From positions 148,633 to 177,638 of the forward strand of contig CAAAJI010000030.1 of assembly GCA_900642245.1 (NCBI GenBank): a DNA stretch of 29,006 bases, read 5' to 3'. The stretch comes from Fragilaria radians (Eukaryota; Bacillariophyta; Fragilariophyceae; Fragilariales; Fragilariaceae). This document shows positions 10,594 to 18,850 of the stretch, piece after piece. The notes beneath the pieces were generated by a model that did not search any database, was not told the origin of the DNA, and was given only the letters and a program-made list of their open reading frames with translations. Both the position numbers and the translations under genes were made by a program. Each line of letters begins with the position of its first letter. The stretch's first letter is position 1.

Positions 10594-10647
10594 CATCAGA
10601 ATTTGATGGAACGACTAATTCATCAGAATTTGATGGAACGACTAATT
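10594..10647 (+). repeat. Exact 27-bp tandem duplication
   Basis: The 27-base unit beginning CATCAGAATTTGATGG occurs at 10594-10620 and again, identical and abutting, at 10621-10647. Complete identity suggests a recent duplication. It lies about 380 bp upstream of the DUF6824 gene. Confidence 0.95.
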
Positions 10648-11029
10648 CGCGATTTCATTAATGTCAATGCATTTTGATCAAGGACCCAACCCAACCCAAA
10701 CGAAAAAAGACAAGTGCGTTTAAGGTGGAATGAATTTTTGGCTTTAAACTCCTCCAGTTTACAGGTTGGTTTTATATAGACAATGTGACATACCCAAAAA
10801 GTAAAATGAGACAATATGCTTTCGAGCTCGTACAAGTCTCCTTCAAGATTTATGACAAAAACACTACAATAAATGACGTAGAAAAGGAAAATCTCCTACA
10901 ATATTCTTGACGAGAACCTTGATCGTAAAGTGATCTTGATTTTTTCATGGTCAATAATTCTCTAGCCATTACCAAATTACTTCCGCATATTCAAAGCCAT
11001 TTATCGATCATCCGCGATAAACAACGTTG

Positions 11030-12030
11030 ATGAAAATGATAGAAATTGCACCAGAAGACATTCTGCTCGGAAGAGGGCCTGTTTGCTATCGAAATCCGGG
11101 AAATGTAATATTTCGAAAGGTGATCAAGGAACATTGCATGCGCTATACGCTAACAACTCCTCGGCTTATGAAAAAACATATTGTGAAATCTTTGATAGAT
11201 AAAATGCATGAATTGGGTTCACGTTTCCTAGTTCGCTCGCCGGATGAGGGCTCATGGAATATAGCTCATCCGTCTATAGCTCAAGCTAAAGTTGGACATG
11301 CATTACGAGATGCAAGGATGATGGCCATTGACAAGGTTGCATCAAAGGATAAGGAATCTCCAAATTCTGGTAGGAGGATTCCATCTGTTGTCGTCCCCAA
11401 TATGAATAAAGTAAGTATTCCAAATGGAGTAAAACAAGCGGCTGTTCAAGGCATAGAGAAAATAGCCAAAATCAACAAACTCTCATTGGAAAATAAAGAA
11501 TCCCTGCTGAAAAAAGAAACACATTACGTCGTAAGTGCCGGAACTTCTGATAAGAGCAAATGCCCAACGCAGATGTTCAAAACAACATTTGATAGCTGCA
11601 TTAAAACCCAAAGATGTAGGTAAGTTTCTTTTGGTAAGTGCTTGTTATGAGTTGCCGAAGCATACTGACTGCACTTACTAGCTGTCATGGTCTAAACTTT
11701 GATCTGGTGTGCCCTAAAATCGGCAATCGTCATATTGTAACGGACAAACGATCAATGAGATTGAAACACATACACCAACAATTTAGTGATCTACAGCCAG
11801 AAGGCCATTCAAGGTTAAGTTTAAAGCTTCCATGTATCTCACATTCCAGTCAGAATGTGAAAAGTTCAATTTCTGATCCCATGAATAAAGCAAATAATTT
11901 TCATCTTGCTCATATGGCAAGAACTTCCAATGCCACCCCTACAGAAATATGGTGCCCAGGACCTCAAAGAATGGAATTTCCAAAGTTCCAGAAAACAACT
12001 TCTAAAGTCGTTGTAGAAAATCCATCATAA
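11030..12030 (+). CDS. DUF6824-domain protein (two exons)
   Basis: Exon 1 is 11030-11619 and exon 2 is 11682-12030. The 62-nt intron has GTAAGT and CTAG ends and the frame continues across it (Cys-AG|C-Cys), giving 312 residues. The ATG at 11030 is the first in frame; the codon before it is TTG. Residues 9-95 match the DUF6824 pattern: EDILLGRGP, NPGNVIFRKVI, KKHIVKSLIDKMHELGSRFL, then W76 and AKVGHALRDA. This domain is strongly expanded in diatoms and often sits in putative regulatory proteins; its biochemical role is not established. The rest (about 105-312) is Lys/Ser-rich, low in hydrophobic residues and probably disordered. No signal or membrane segment is seen. A second GTAAGT lies 14 nt after the first donor; using it, or retaining the intron, adds only one residue (Arg) before an in-frame TAA at 11621-11623. 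Confidence 0.85.
11620..11681 (+). other. Intron of the DUF6824 gene, with tandem donors
   Basis: The 62-nt intron starts GTAAGT (11620) and ends ACTAG (11681). A second GTAAGT starts at 11634. Only the first donor keeps the frame open, because TAA lies at 11621-11623. Confidence 0.8.
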
Positions 12031-12376
12031 TTTCACATTAACTAATTAAGCAGAGCACAAGATTATTGTCATAAATGTGATACCAGCTTTCATAGTAATC
12101 ATAGACTAAATCATGTTCAGTGCAATTTATTCTGAACAAAAAAGCATCAATATCATACAATTTGTTTAACCAGCCTCTTTATTCTAGATGAATCATGAGC
12201 AGCATTTGGTGAAAGTTTACAAGATATTGATCCTTACTTTGAGCCCCCCGCAAAACTTCAAAAAATGTTTTTGCGTTCATTGTCAATGTAACTACTGATA
12301 GCTAGTATAGTTACAAACCGCAAGATTCGTTCCACCTAAAAAAAATATGGAAAGAATATTCTGACCCAAACGCAAC
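12031..12376. other. Intergenic, nothing recognised
   Basis: The 346 bp lie between two genes on the same strand and are expected to hold a 3' UTR and a promoter. No distinctive motif was found. Confidence 0.5.
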
Positions 12377-13588
12377 ATGGTAAATCGGAGTCACAAAAGC
12401 AGTTGCCGTTTCTTTACCTCAAAAAATGGGCTTCTGTGTTTAATCTCTGTTGCCGCAATACGCATTTTGGTATGCGTTGTTCCTCAAAGCGATACCTTTC
12501 CACCATCAATATTTCTCAATGGCGCAAGTACAATTTGTAACGCTAGCACAATGGGGTGTAACGTCAGTTCTAATGAGTCTCATTTACCAATCACGAAAGC
12601 AAATTATCATGAATCCATGAGACAGGAGGATGCTACTTTTCGCTTTGTGGATAGTCCAAATCCCGGACAGGCAATGTTTATCATGGGTCCGGATGGTTCT
12701 ATATGTAATGAATTTGAGGACCATACGTTCCCAAAGCATATCACGTTTTATGGTGGTGCATGTGACAGCGACTCACTGGGAAATATACTCTCCAAGCTAT
12801 ATTTGGAAGCCCTTCGTGCGTTTCAACGAAATCATACCTTTGAAATCATATGCGATACAATGTCCAGCAGATCTGACAATGACTTTTTAGTTCCCTATTT
12901 TGCGACGAAACTATGGAGCATGAATTTGTCGTTCTTCGCAAATGTTCCCGATTTGTGTCAGGTTTGTTCCGGATGGCCTCATGTCTGCCGACAGGGGAAT
13001 AATTATGCTGTGCCGATGATACGGAAAACACTCCGTCAAGTTCCTAATAACCTCACCGTTTTAGATGATGTCACTATTCATTTACGATGTGGTGATATCC
13101 TTCAGTATAGCCATTTGCAAGAGTATGGATACCCTCCATACCGGATTTATAAGCAAGTTTTTGTTCAACCATTGAAATCGATTGGTATTGTTAGTACCTC
13201 GATCAACCCTACCCTAGCAAGGACGAAGGATGTTCCCTTCCTCGATTCGTGTCAATTGCTATTGCAGGATATGCAAGAATATTTGAAAGAAACATTTCCA
13301 CATGTCAAAGTTAATACTCATACGAATGATTCTGTGGCGCAATCCATCAGTCGGATGGTGTATTCCAAGCAAGTATGGTGCAACCCTTCCACGTTTTGCG
13401 TATACCCCGCAATTGCATCCATGGGTCATTCCTACATTGTAAAATCATCACTTTTGTACCCATTTATAGAAGAAATACACGATGAGCCAAACATCCACAT
13501 TATTGATCAAGCATTTCTTAGTATGCATCAGATTGTCCTGAACAATATGACAACATCAGATATAATACACTGGTTGCGTACGAAGTAG
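12377..13588 (+). CDS. Type II membrane protein, fucosyltransferase-like glycosyltransferase (putative)
   Basis: The 403-residue intronless protein starts at the ATG at 12377. A short basic tail is followed by a membrane anchor at about 18-35 (LLCLISVAAIRILVCVV), so the bulk should face the Golgi/ER lumen. The lumenal part has several N-glycosylation sequons (for example N55, N62, N66, N152, N183, N225, N390) and paired cysteines, as expected for a secretory enzyme. The key motif is VTIHLRCGDIL (232-242); the HxRxGD pattern marks GDP-fucose-type folds (protein O-fucosyltransferase and GT11-like families), where Arg contacts the nucleotide sugar. Later blocks include TNDSVAQSISRMVYSKQVWCNPSTFCVYPAIAS (about 316-348), the position where these families have a second donor-binding segment. 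Donor and acceptor cannot be fixed from sequence alone, so the exact transferase name is inference. It is convergent with the LON gene. Confidence 0.75.
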   Translation: MVNRSHKSSCRFFTSKNGLLCLISVAAIRILVCVVPQSDTFPPSIFLNGASTICNASTMGCNVSSNESHLPITKANYHESMRQEDATFRFVDSPNPGQAMFIMGPDGSICNEFEDHTFPKHITFYGGACDSDSLGNILSKLYLEALRAFQRNHTFEIICDTMSSRSDNDFLVPYFATKLWSMNLSFFANVPDLCQVCSGWPHVCRQGNNYAVPMIRKTLRQVPNNLTVLDDVTIHLRCGDILQYSHLQEYGYPPYRIYKQVFVQPLKSIGIVSTSINPTLARTKDVPFLDSCQLLLQDMQEYLKETFPHVKVNTHTNDSVAQSISRMVYSKQVWCNPSTFCVYPAIASMGHSYIVKSSLLYPFIEEIHDEPNIHIIDQAFLSMHQIVLNNMTTSDIIHWLRTK

Positions 13589-14044
13589 ATTCGATGTTTT
13601 GTGATCAGACATTGATTCGGGCTTCAGAGCACTAAGGATTTTTTCCCTTTACGTCTCACATGGTTGACGAATATGTTCAACGCACATTTTTCAAAAGACT
13701 TCTACAACTGTCGAATCCTGCCGTGTTATTTTACAAATTGAAGGACAACCGTGATGGTATTCTGGGATATGGTCTCTGTGTCGGACAAAATCTGTAATTT
13801 CCTATTCCCTTGGATTTAAGAAGCAAATTGTTTGTCACCTTATTTTACGAGTTCTAAGAAGTGAAATATCTTCATCAGCGAAATCCTAATGATATCTATT
13901 ATGCTGAGGTTGCGCTCAAGAAATACGAAGGCTAACGAAATATATCCTAGCAAATACTGAATCAGGTCAAAAGATTTCATGAATTGATATGTTGTTCATG
14001 ACAATAAGGCAAGAGTTTTAACTTGTTGGTTGCCTTGATAACCG
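13589..14044. other. Intergenic between convergent genes
   Basis: The 456 bp should contain two 3' UTRs. No open frame with a motif, no strong hairpin and no RNA gene were seen. Confidence 0.5.
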
Positions 14045-15451
14045 CTACCGGATATTTCCAGGACGCCATCGAAGTTTTTCATCTGGGTTCAATGGTAGTG
14101 TATGAATTTCACCGTCCGCATCAAACTGTACCTTGAGTAAAATTTCATCCATAATTTTGATTGGTTCATCGATGACAACTCCAGGACTCCATTCCCATTC
14201 TTCATTCCAATAATAATCGATTCGGGTTCCCTTTTTTATTTGATTTGCCCACGGAGGTAACTTGGGAGGCCCAACCTTCAAGTCCTTGGATCCCTCGTCC
14301 TTTTGGGAGATAATACTAGCTGCGACTTCACGTGCCTGTCTCATCTTCACACTCTCTTCTACCTGCTGGCACACCAACCGCAAGCGATTCAACGAGTTTG
14401 TCATTGCTAACATCTTGGCCCTCAACTTATTGTCAAACGACGCAATTTCGGCTGCCATCATGGCAATGGCATAACTTTGCTCATGTCGTGTCGGTGCAAA
14501 ATCCGAAAGTGAAGTAGAAAAGACGGCAAATACGACTGCTGCTTCTTCGACTTGCTCCTTAAGGGAAGCTGTATCGGGAACGGCCACATTTGCGTTTTCC
14601 AGGATCGATTGTTCGAGGATTGATGCTTGAGAATTTTCAGCATCTTGCTGCCTTTGATCAATCATAACCTTCAATCCTCTCATAATCCGTTGATTTAACT
14701 CTCCTATTGATAAAGAGGAATATTCATCAAAAATATCATCGCCTTCTTCATCGTCATCTATATCCTCCTCATCTTCGGAAGTCTGTGAGATGATTCCTAT
14801 TTTCGTTACAGAATTCCTTGGGTAGTCGTCTTGGTGATCATCGTCTACTATTTCATCCACAATCGCAACAGGGTAAGGAATTGATTTGACAATATCTTTG
14901 ACCACAAATCGGAAGCATCCTCTATACAAAACGACGATGGGTGCATCTTGTCCGATTTCGCTTGCCGAAATGACGTCTCGTCGTGCTGCCTGAATCAAAA
15001 CCTCTCCAGAACATCCAACAGCACCAACAAGAGGGTGATCATTCTGAGGAATATTTTCAGAAAGCTTTTTCTTTATGACAATTTGTCCAAATGTCCGTGA
15101 TGGTGATGTCGATGACGATGTCCCATCCTTCATTTGAATGGCATCGTCCATGATCATTTTGTGAATTGGTCGTGTAAGTTCCATCCCGTACAGGTTTAGT
15201 GTTGTGAGCTCATCTGGAAGGTGTGCAGATGGAAGAGGAATTACCACTCTATCAGCAATCTCTGAATCCGATAGATCCAGAAGAGGAAGGACAACGCCCT
15301 TGCGACCTGAGAAGGCCGCTGAGAGTGTGCCTCTCAACATCAAATCACTCTGTCTTCGAAACCCCAAGGGAGTCGTTCGCATCCATCCTGTCGCTATAAA
15401 GATATTGATGATATAAAGCATCAACTGAAGGTTCATTTCTCGAGTCATCAT
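14045..15451 (-). CDS. LON N-terminal-domain protein with coiled middle and Tudor/SH3-like tail
   Basis: The 468-residue protein starts at the ATG at 15451; the open frame upstream begins with TTG. Residues 7-22 (NLQLMLYIINIFIATG) are hydrophobic and could be a signal peptide or anchor, followed by a basic, hydroxylated stretch, so organelle targeting is possible but no clear ASAFAP motif is present. Residues 70-205 follow the LON substrate-binding pattern: VVIPLPS, LYGMELTRPIHKMIMDDAI, FGQIVIKKK, PLVGAVGCSGEVLIQAARR, VVLYRGCFRFVVKDIV, YPVAIVDEI. There is no AAA+ ATPase or protease domain, as in the stand-alone LON proteins of plants and algae. An acidic segment (about 225-245) and an Ala/Glu-rich helical region (about 250-385) follow. 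The C-terminus (about 405-465) has GTRIDYYWNEEWEWSPGVV and LKVQFDADGEIHTLPL, a Tudor/SH3-like barrel that usually reads modified peptides or DNA-associated proteins. Confidence 0.83.
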   Translation of the reverse strand: MMTREMNLQLMLYIINIFIATGWMRTTPLGFRRQSDLMLRGTLSAAFSGRKGVVLPLLDLSDSEIADRVVIPLPSAHLPDELTTLNLYGMELTRPIHKMIMDDAIQMKDGTSSSTSPSRTFGQIVIKKKLSENIPQNDHPLVGAVGCSGEVLIQAARRDVISASEIGQDAPIVVLYRGCFRFVVKDIVKSIPYPVAIVDEIVDDDHQDDYPRNSVTKIGIISQTSEDEEDIDDDEEGDDIFDEYSSLSIGELNQRIMRGLKVMIDQRQQDAENSQASILEQSILENANVAVPDTASLKEQVEEAAVVFAVFSTSLSDFAPTRHEQSYAIAMMAAEIASFDNKLRAKMLAMTNSLNRLRLVCQQVEESVKMRQAREVAASIISQKDEGSKDLKVGPPKLPPWANQIKKGTRIDYYWNEEWEWSPGVVIDEPIKIMDEILLKVQFDADGEIHTLPLNPDEKLRWRPGNIR

Positions 15452-15701
15452 GTCTGACAATGTTCGTGGGTTGTGACAACTTGTAATTCTGCCTATTTGG
15501 AAAAACGAATGAGAAAATCATTTGTTTGTATCCCACTGCCAAATGGTTTTCTCATTGGAAAGAATAGGTGACGGCCAGACGGAACTGAGTACAATAGTGG
15601 TACCCGGAAATTTGGTTCCGGTATGTGGAAGATTTTCGAATTCGTGAACGATTTCCAATTGGCTTTTGACAAGATATACGCTTCTGGCCATTTCCACGAC
15701 C
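15452..15701. promoter_or_regulatory. 250-bp bidirectional promoter region
   Basis: The LON gene (ATG at 15451, minus) and the SMCO4-like gene (ATG at 15702, plus) diverge from this short interval, which must contain both 5' UTRs and both promoters. No TATA-like element at a convincing distance was identified. Confidence 0.6.
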
Positions 15702-16137
15702 ATGGCCCGCGGTAAGAATAGTACCAAGACAGTTAAAAAGGATGGAAATCATCGACGAGAAACGAAGGAGGAGAAGGCACTTCGCCTCAAGTCGCAAATG
15801 GAAGCTCGGGAGGTACGAAGCAAAGATCCACGTCTGCATTACTGAATTCCTGATTCCCAAAATTTCTCACGAGCGATGGCACGATGTGTTGTATTTCAAG
15901 GCCTGTCAGAAGATTTTACCCTATTGCTTGGGAGCTGTAGTGCTATTTCTAATTTTGTTTGCCATATACGCAAGTTCGGTCCCTCCACGTGTGGTTCCGA
16001 CGCCAGTCCCCATGGAAACTTCAGTTCCTCCAACGATGGAAGCCGATACAATATCTGTCATGGAGACGAGTAATGTAGATGGACCTACCACAACGACCTC
16101 ACCTCTACCTGATGATGCAGACGTAGTGGAGCTGTAA
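15702..16137 (+). CDS. SMCO4-like single-pass membrane microprotein (two exons)
   Basis: Exon 1 is 15702-15812 and exon 2 is 15901-16137; the 88-nt intron has GTACGA and TTTCAAG ends and phase 0. The product is 115 residues. Exon 1 encodes a highly charged helix starting MARGKNSTKTVKKDG and ending LKSQMEARE; exon 2 continues ACQKILPYCLG, then a membrane helix (about 44-60, VVLFLILFAIYASSVPP) and a Pro/Thr-rich, acidic tail of about 55 residues. The order (Lys/Glu helix with ETKEEK, then ARE.C..ILP, then one hydrophobic helix) matches the animal family SMCO4 (single-pass membrane and coiled-coil protein 4), whose role is unknown; the long tail is extra. A longer unspliced frame starting at 15742 reads through the intron but loses the family-like N-terminus, so I prefer the spliced form. 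The gene ends 59 bp from the convergent TLDc gene. Confidence 0.72.
15813..15900 (+). other. Intron of the SMCO4-like gene
   Basis: The 88-nt intron runs from GTACGA to TTTCAAG. In the exon 1 frame it contains an in-frame TGA, so splicing is needed to join the charged helix to the membrane helix. Confidence 0.72.
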
Positions 16138-16196
16138 GCGTCTTACTGCTAGTGGTGTTTTGGAATCAGAATAGAGTTAAAACTTAAGTTATTTGA

Positions 16197-17219
16197 TTAA
16201 TACAGTGCAAAGGGTTCTGCATCTGTAAATGGGATGTATTCATCTTTGCCATAGACTCCATGATAAACCTTGAGATCTACCAGTTGGACGGATGCACTAG
16301 ACTTAAATAAAGTATTGGTGCCGTCAGGGAAACGTTCGTAATAGGATCCTAATTTGGAACGTGCTTGTTTGGGATTGTCACCTCCCAATGGTATCACTAG
16401 AGAATCAGCGCCAAAGCAGGGCCCTAACTCTGGTAGATCCTGTTGTGCTAGCGATGGGCCTCCAACCTTACGCAATTTGACTGCCCTTGTTGTTGTTGAT
16501 GATGATGCTGTATTATCCTTCTGTGGAAAGACGAAAAGGAATGCCGCAATCGAACCGCGGGCCTCTCCGTATCCAACCCATCCCTTGGGATTGTATCCAC
16601 CACAAACCAATCCATCTGATGTCTTACAGACAACGATACCACCACCCAATTTATCCACGGCCTTATGAAAGGCTGTCGCCGACCAACCATTCCGATTGGC
16701 ATCGTATGTTAACTTCAAGGCTCGAGTTTCTAAGTTGGTATTCTTGAGGAGTGGACGGATCAGAGCCATATCCTTTGTATCGGTAGAAACTGGATTGGCC
16801 CATTCAGTAGTCGTGGCAGGATATTGTTCTGGAAATCGTTCGCTCCCAAAACGTTTCATCCCCATTGGTTCTGCCTCACGTTTGCCAAAGAAAAATCCAA
16901 ATATCGCTTCGACAGGATCATCTGGATCATAGGCCTTGTCTTGAAAGTTAGATTTTTCTGTGTTTCCCATGGACGGATTGTTAGATTTTATGTCTTTCTT
17001 ATTCTCATCCTTGTCATCCTCCGAAAAGGAGAATGGCATAGGAAATTTCCATCCCTTGTTATTATTCTCAAATCGTTTTGAGGACAGGTTGGAGAATACG
17101 ATATTCGAGTTGACCTGTAAGGGTCTAGCTACAAAGCTAGCATTTGGAGTAATGAGACAACATAGTATTAACAAAAGGCCATGATGCCGGAAGTGAAATG
17201 TTCTTTTCGTTAGCTGCAT
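16197..17219 (-). CDS. Plastid-targeted TLDc-domain protein
   Basis: The 340-residue protein starts at the ATG at 17219; the 13 codons upstream in the open frame begin with TTG and spoil the leader. Residues 13-27 are a hydrophobic signal (HGLLLILCCLITPNA) ending in NA-S-F-VARP, with Phe at the expected +1 site of the ASAFAP-type bipartite targeting signal used by diatoms for plastid stroma import. A Lys/Asp-rich linker runs to about 100. Residues 155-325 match TLDc: ALKLTYDANRNGWSATAFHKAV, GGGIVVCKTSDGLVCGGYNPKGW, GSIAAFLFVFP, later FGADSLVIPLGG and VQLVDLKVYHGVYG. TLDc proteins (TLD family, OXR1 and NCOA7 relatives) protect cells from oxidative stress and some bind the V-ATPase. A plastid role would be different and is inferred only from the leader. 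The segment DPVEAIFGFFFGKREAEPMGM (about 101-121) may be a separate conserved block. Confidence 0.87.
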   Translation of the reverse strand: MQLTKRTFHFRHHGLLLILCCLITPNASFVARPLQVNSNIVFSNLSSKRFENNNKGWKFPMPFSFSEDDKDENKKDIKSNNPSMGNTEKSNFQDKAYDPDDPVEAIFGFFFGKREAEPMGMKRFGSERFPEQYPATTTEWANPVSTDTKDMALIRPLLKNTNLETRALKLTYDANRNGWSATAFHKAVDKLGGGIVVCKTSDGLVCGGYNPKGWVGYGEARGSIAAFLFVFPQKDNTASSSTTTRAVKLRKVGGPSLAQQDLPELGPCFGADSLVIPLGGDNPKQARSKLGSYYERFPDGTNTLFKSSASVQLVDLKVYHGVYGKDEYIPFTDAEPFALY

Positions 17220-17537
17220 GTTAGTCAACTTCAAAAAAATCCATTCGACCAAATCCAAATTTGGGAATTCAATTCAACCAACCCTGATTCACGATTGGAA
17301 AAAATGTAACAATAACGGAACAAGTAGAAAAGGGAAATCGAATAAAAAGAAATTAGCTGCTCATAATTTCTCAGTGCGATTATCCTAATTGCACCTTGAT
17401 TTGTCCTAACTGAAACATAATAGGACTTTCTTTTAAAAAAACGAGGTCTAAAATGCAGGCCGTTCATTTAAAACTTTATTCAAATTACGATAGTGTTATG
17501 TCGTCAAGTTCGCGACAAGATTTCTAGATAGATAGAG
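17220..17537. other. Intergenic, nothing recognised
   Basis: The 318 bp hold the TLDc promoter and the left boundary of the retroelement remnant. No LTR-like terminal repeat or target-site duplication could be seen. Confidence 0.45.
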
Positions 17538-18497
17538 ATGCATGAAGAAGATAGAAACGCTGGTCGTGTGATCAGCCGCAATCGCTGGACCGAAGTGCCC
17601 ATGCCCAATGAAATCATCGAACGTGTTCACTCCCTTGCCAGACGTGCTAATGCTGCTCATGGACCTCTTGCATTCCTCAACAGATTTGGTTTTCCAATTG
17701 ATGATGAAGTCGTTGCCCCTGATGGTGATGTTACTGCTCTCCCTGATGATGATCCAGATGATGCTTCTTTTATCCCTGATGCTGATGACAACGCCAACTA
17801 CGACACTGATGATGATGATGCTGATGATCTTGTGGATACTGCTGTCCCCATTGCTCTTGCTGCTGATTTTTTACCTCCTGGTGCTGATCATATTTTTGAC
17901 ATTGATCCAGCACTCCCTAACCCTGATCAAATTCCAGTACCTATTGAAAACCCAGGAGTGGATGACATCATAGATCACGCGGATGGTTTCCCAGAGGTAG
18001 CTGAAACAGCAGACATCCCAGGAGTGGATGACATGGATGATTTCCCAGAGGCAGCTGAAATAGCAGACATCCCAGGAGTGGATGTACTCAATCACGACGT
18101 CGAACCGGTTCTTGAAAGTCCAGGAGTGGATGCAATTGATATCCAAATGAACAAAGCGTATGGTGAGCGCACTAGTCAATATAATCTTCGCCCACGCCGT
18201 GAACGCAACTACAACCATCTCTTCACCCAACATTCCATCAAAAAAGGCCTACAGGTATTTGGAGATGCTGGTGCTGCAGCAGTGATCAAGGAATTAAATC
18301 AGTTGCATGATTTGCAAGTGATTGTCCCAGTTGATCCAAAGCTCCTTACAAGAGATGATAAGAGCAATGCCTTGCAATATTTAATGTTCTTGAAACAAAA
18401 ACGATGTGGAAAAATTAAAGGACGTGGCAATGTCGTCGCCGAGTCCGGTACAAAGATTAGATGGAATTCAAACACAGAGTTCGAAGAATGTAGGTGA
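17538..18497 (+). mobile_element. CoDi-type Ty1/copia polyprotein fragment (integrase-RT junction), 319 codons open
   Basis: The open frame resembles the stretch between integrase and reverse transcriptase in diatom copia (CoDi) polyproteins. At the N-terminus GRVISRNRWTEVPMPNEIIERVHSLARRANA corresponds to the post-integrase linker. Near the C-terminus QHSIKKGLQVFGDAGAAAVIKELNQLHDLQVIVPVDP and LMFLKQKRCGKIKGRG correspond to the start of the RT region. No protease, integrase core or RT catalytic aspartates follow; the frame stops just after KIKGRG with unrelated residues. The middle (about 55-210) is extremely Asp-rich and contains four copies of a PGVD unit, a minisatellite in frame. A stop codon lies just before the ATG at 17538. 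So it is a truncated element. Its uninterrupted length leaves open a recent insertion or reuse as a host gene; I have no evidence for expression. Confidence 0.8.
17952..18130 (+). repeat. In-frame minisatellite encoding PGVD units
   Basis: The motif CCAGGAGTGGATG starts at 17952, 18018, 18072 and 18120. Spacings of 66, 54 and 48 nt are all multiples of three, so the acidic repeat keeps the frame. The second and third copies share further sequence (TTTCCCAGAGG and GCTGAAA). Confidence 0.85.
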
Positions 18498-18699
18498 GGG
18501 GATGAGAGCTACAGCTTTGATGAGATTGGAGTATTTGTGATGATATGGGAGCTATGAACAAACGGAATGAAAATTGAAACACATCTCTCATCCAAATTAT
18601 TAAAACTCCTAGTTATTTACTTAAAATAATCATGTAGTATGCACAAAAACTATCAAGAACATTGTAACAATATTTCAATTACTTTGGACTTACTTTAGG

Positions 18700-18850
18700 C
18701 TTGCAAAATTAAAGGAAGGGGAATCACTGCAGGACAAGACCATGATATTTTGTCCTGCAAGAAATTTATTGGAGGATCATTTTTGTAGCCCAATCATTAT
18801 TATAATGATTGTTGAGGCGATGCCCGATTTTGTTGTATCCAACAAGATGC
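18700..18850 (+). pseudogene. Second, decayed copia reverse-transcriptase fragment
   Basis: From 18702 one frame reads CKIKGRGITAGQD, repeating the KIKGRG motif that ends the previous fragment. In a shifted frame the following bases read RNLLEDHFCSPIIII then IVEAM, which resembles the CoDi RT segment with an SSP triplet and a conserved IIDAME. The frame change and nearby stops show decay. It is either a second element or a rearranged part of the first. Assignment of the first motif is firmer than that of the rest. Confidence 0.5.
18728..18759. repeat. Perfect hairpin, 10-bp stem and 12-nt loop
   Basis: TGCAGGACAA (18728-18737) pairs exactly with TTGTCCTGCA (18750-18759). It sits inside the decayed RT fragment. 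Confidence 0.7.

Larger units (their letters stand above)
7485..11029. other. 3.5-kb AT-rich gene desert
   Basis: No open frame here is longer than about 93 codons and none shows a family motif. By hand count, 9001-9540 has about 28-29 percent G+C. The stretch carries two hairpin-forming sequences near 9576-9653 and a 27-bp tandem duplication at 10594-10647. It must contain promoters for the cupin gene at the left end and the DUF6824 gene at the right end. I found no tRNA-like B box with a matching cloverleaf. Confidence 0.6.

Noticed and set aside
13700..13730. tRNA B-box-like GTCGAATCC
   Set aside because: No matching A box or acceptor stem is present upstream.
15742..16137. 131-codon unspliced frame as the SMCO4-like gene start
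   Set aside because: It starts inside exon 1 in a different frame and runs through the intron. The spliced form gives a better ATG and a family-like N-terminus.
17871..18233. 120-codon minus-strand frame over the acidic repeat
   Set aside because: It is a mirror of the repetitive Asp-rich coding DNA.
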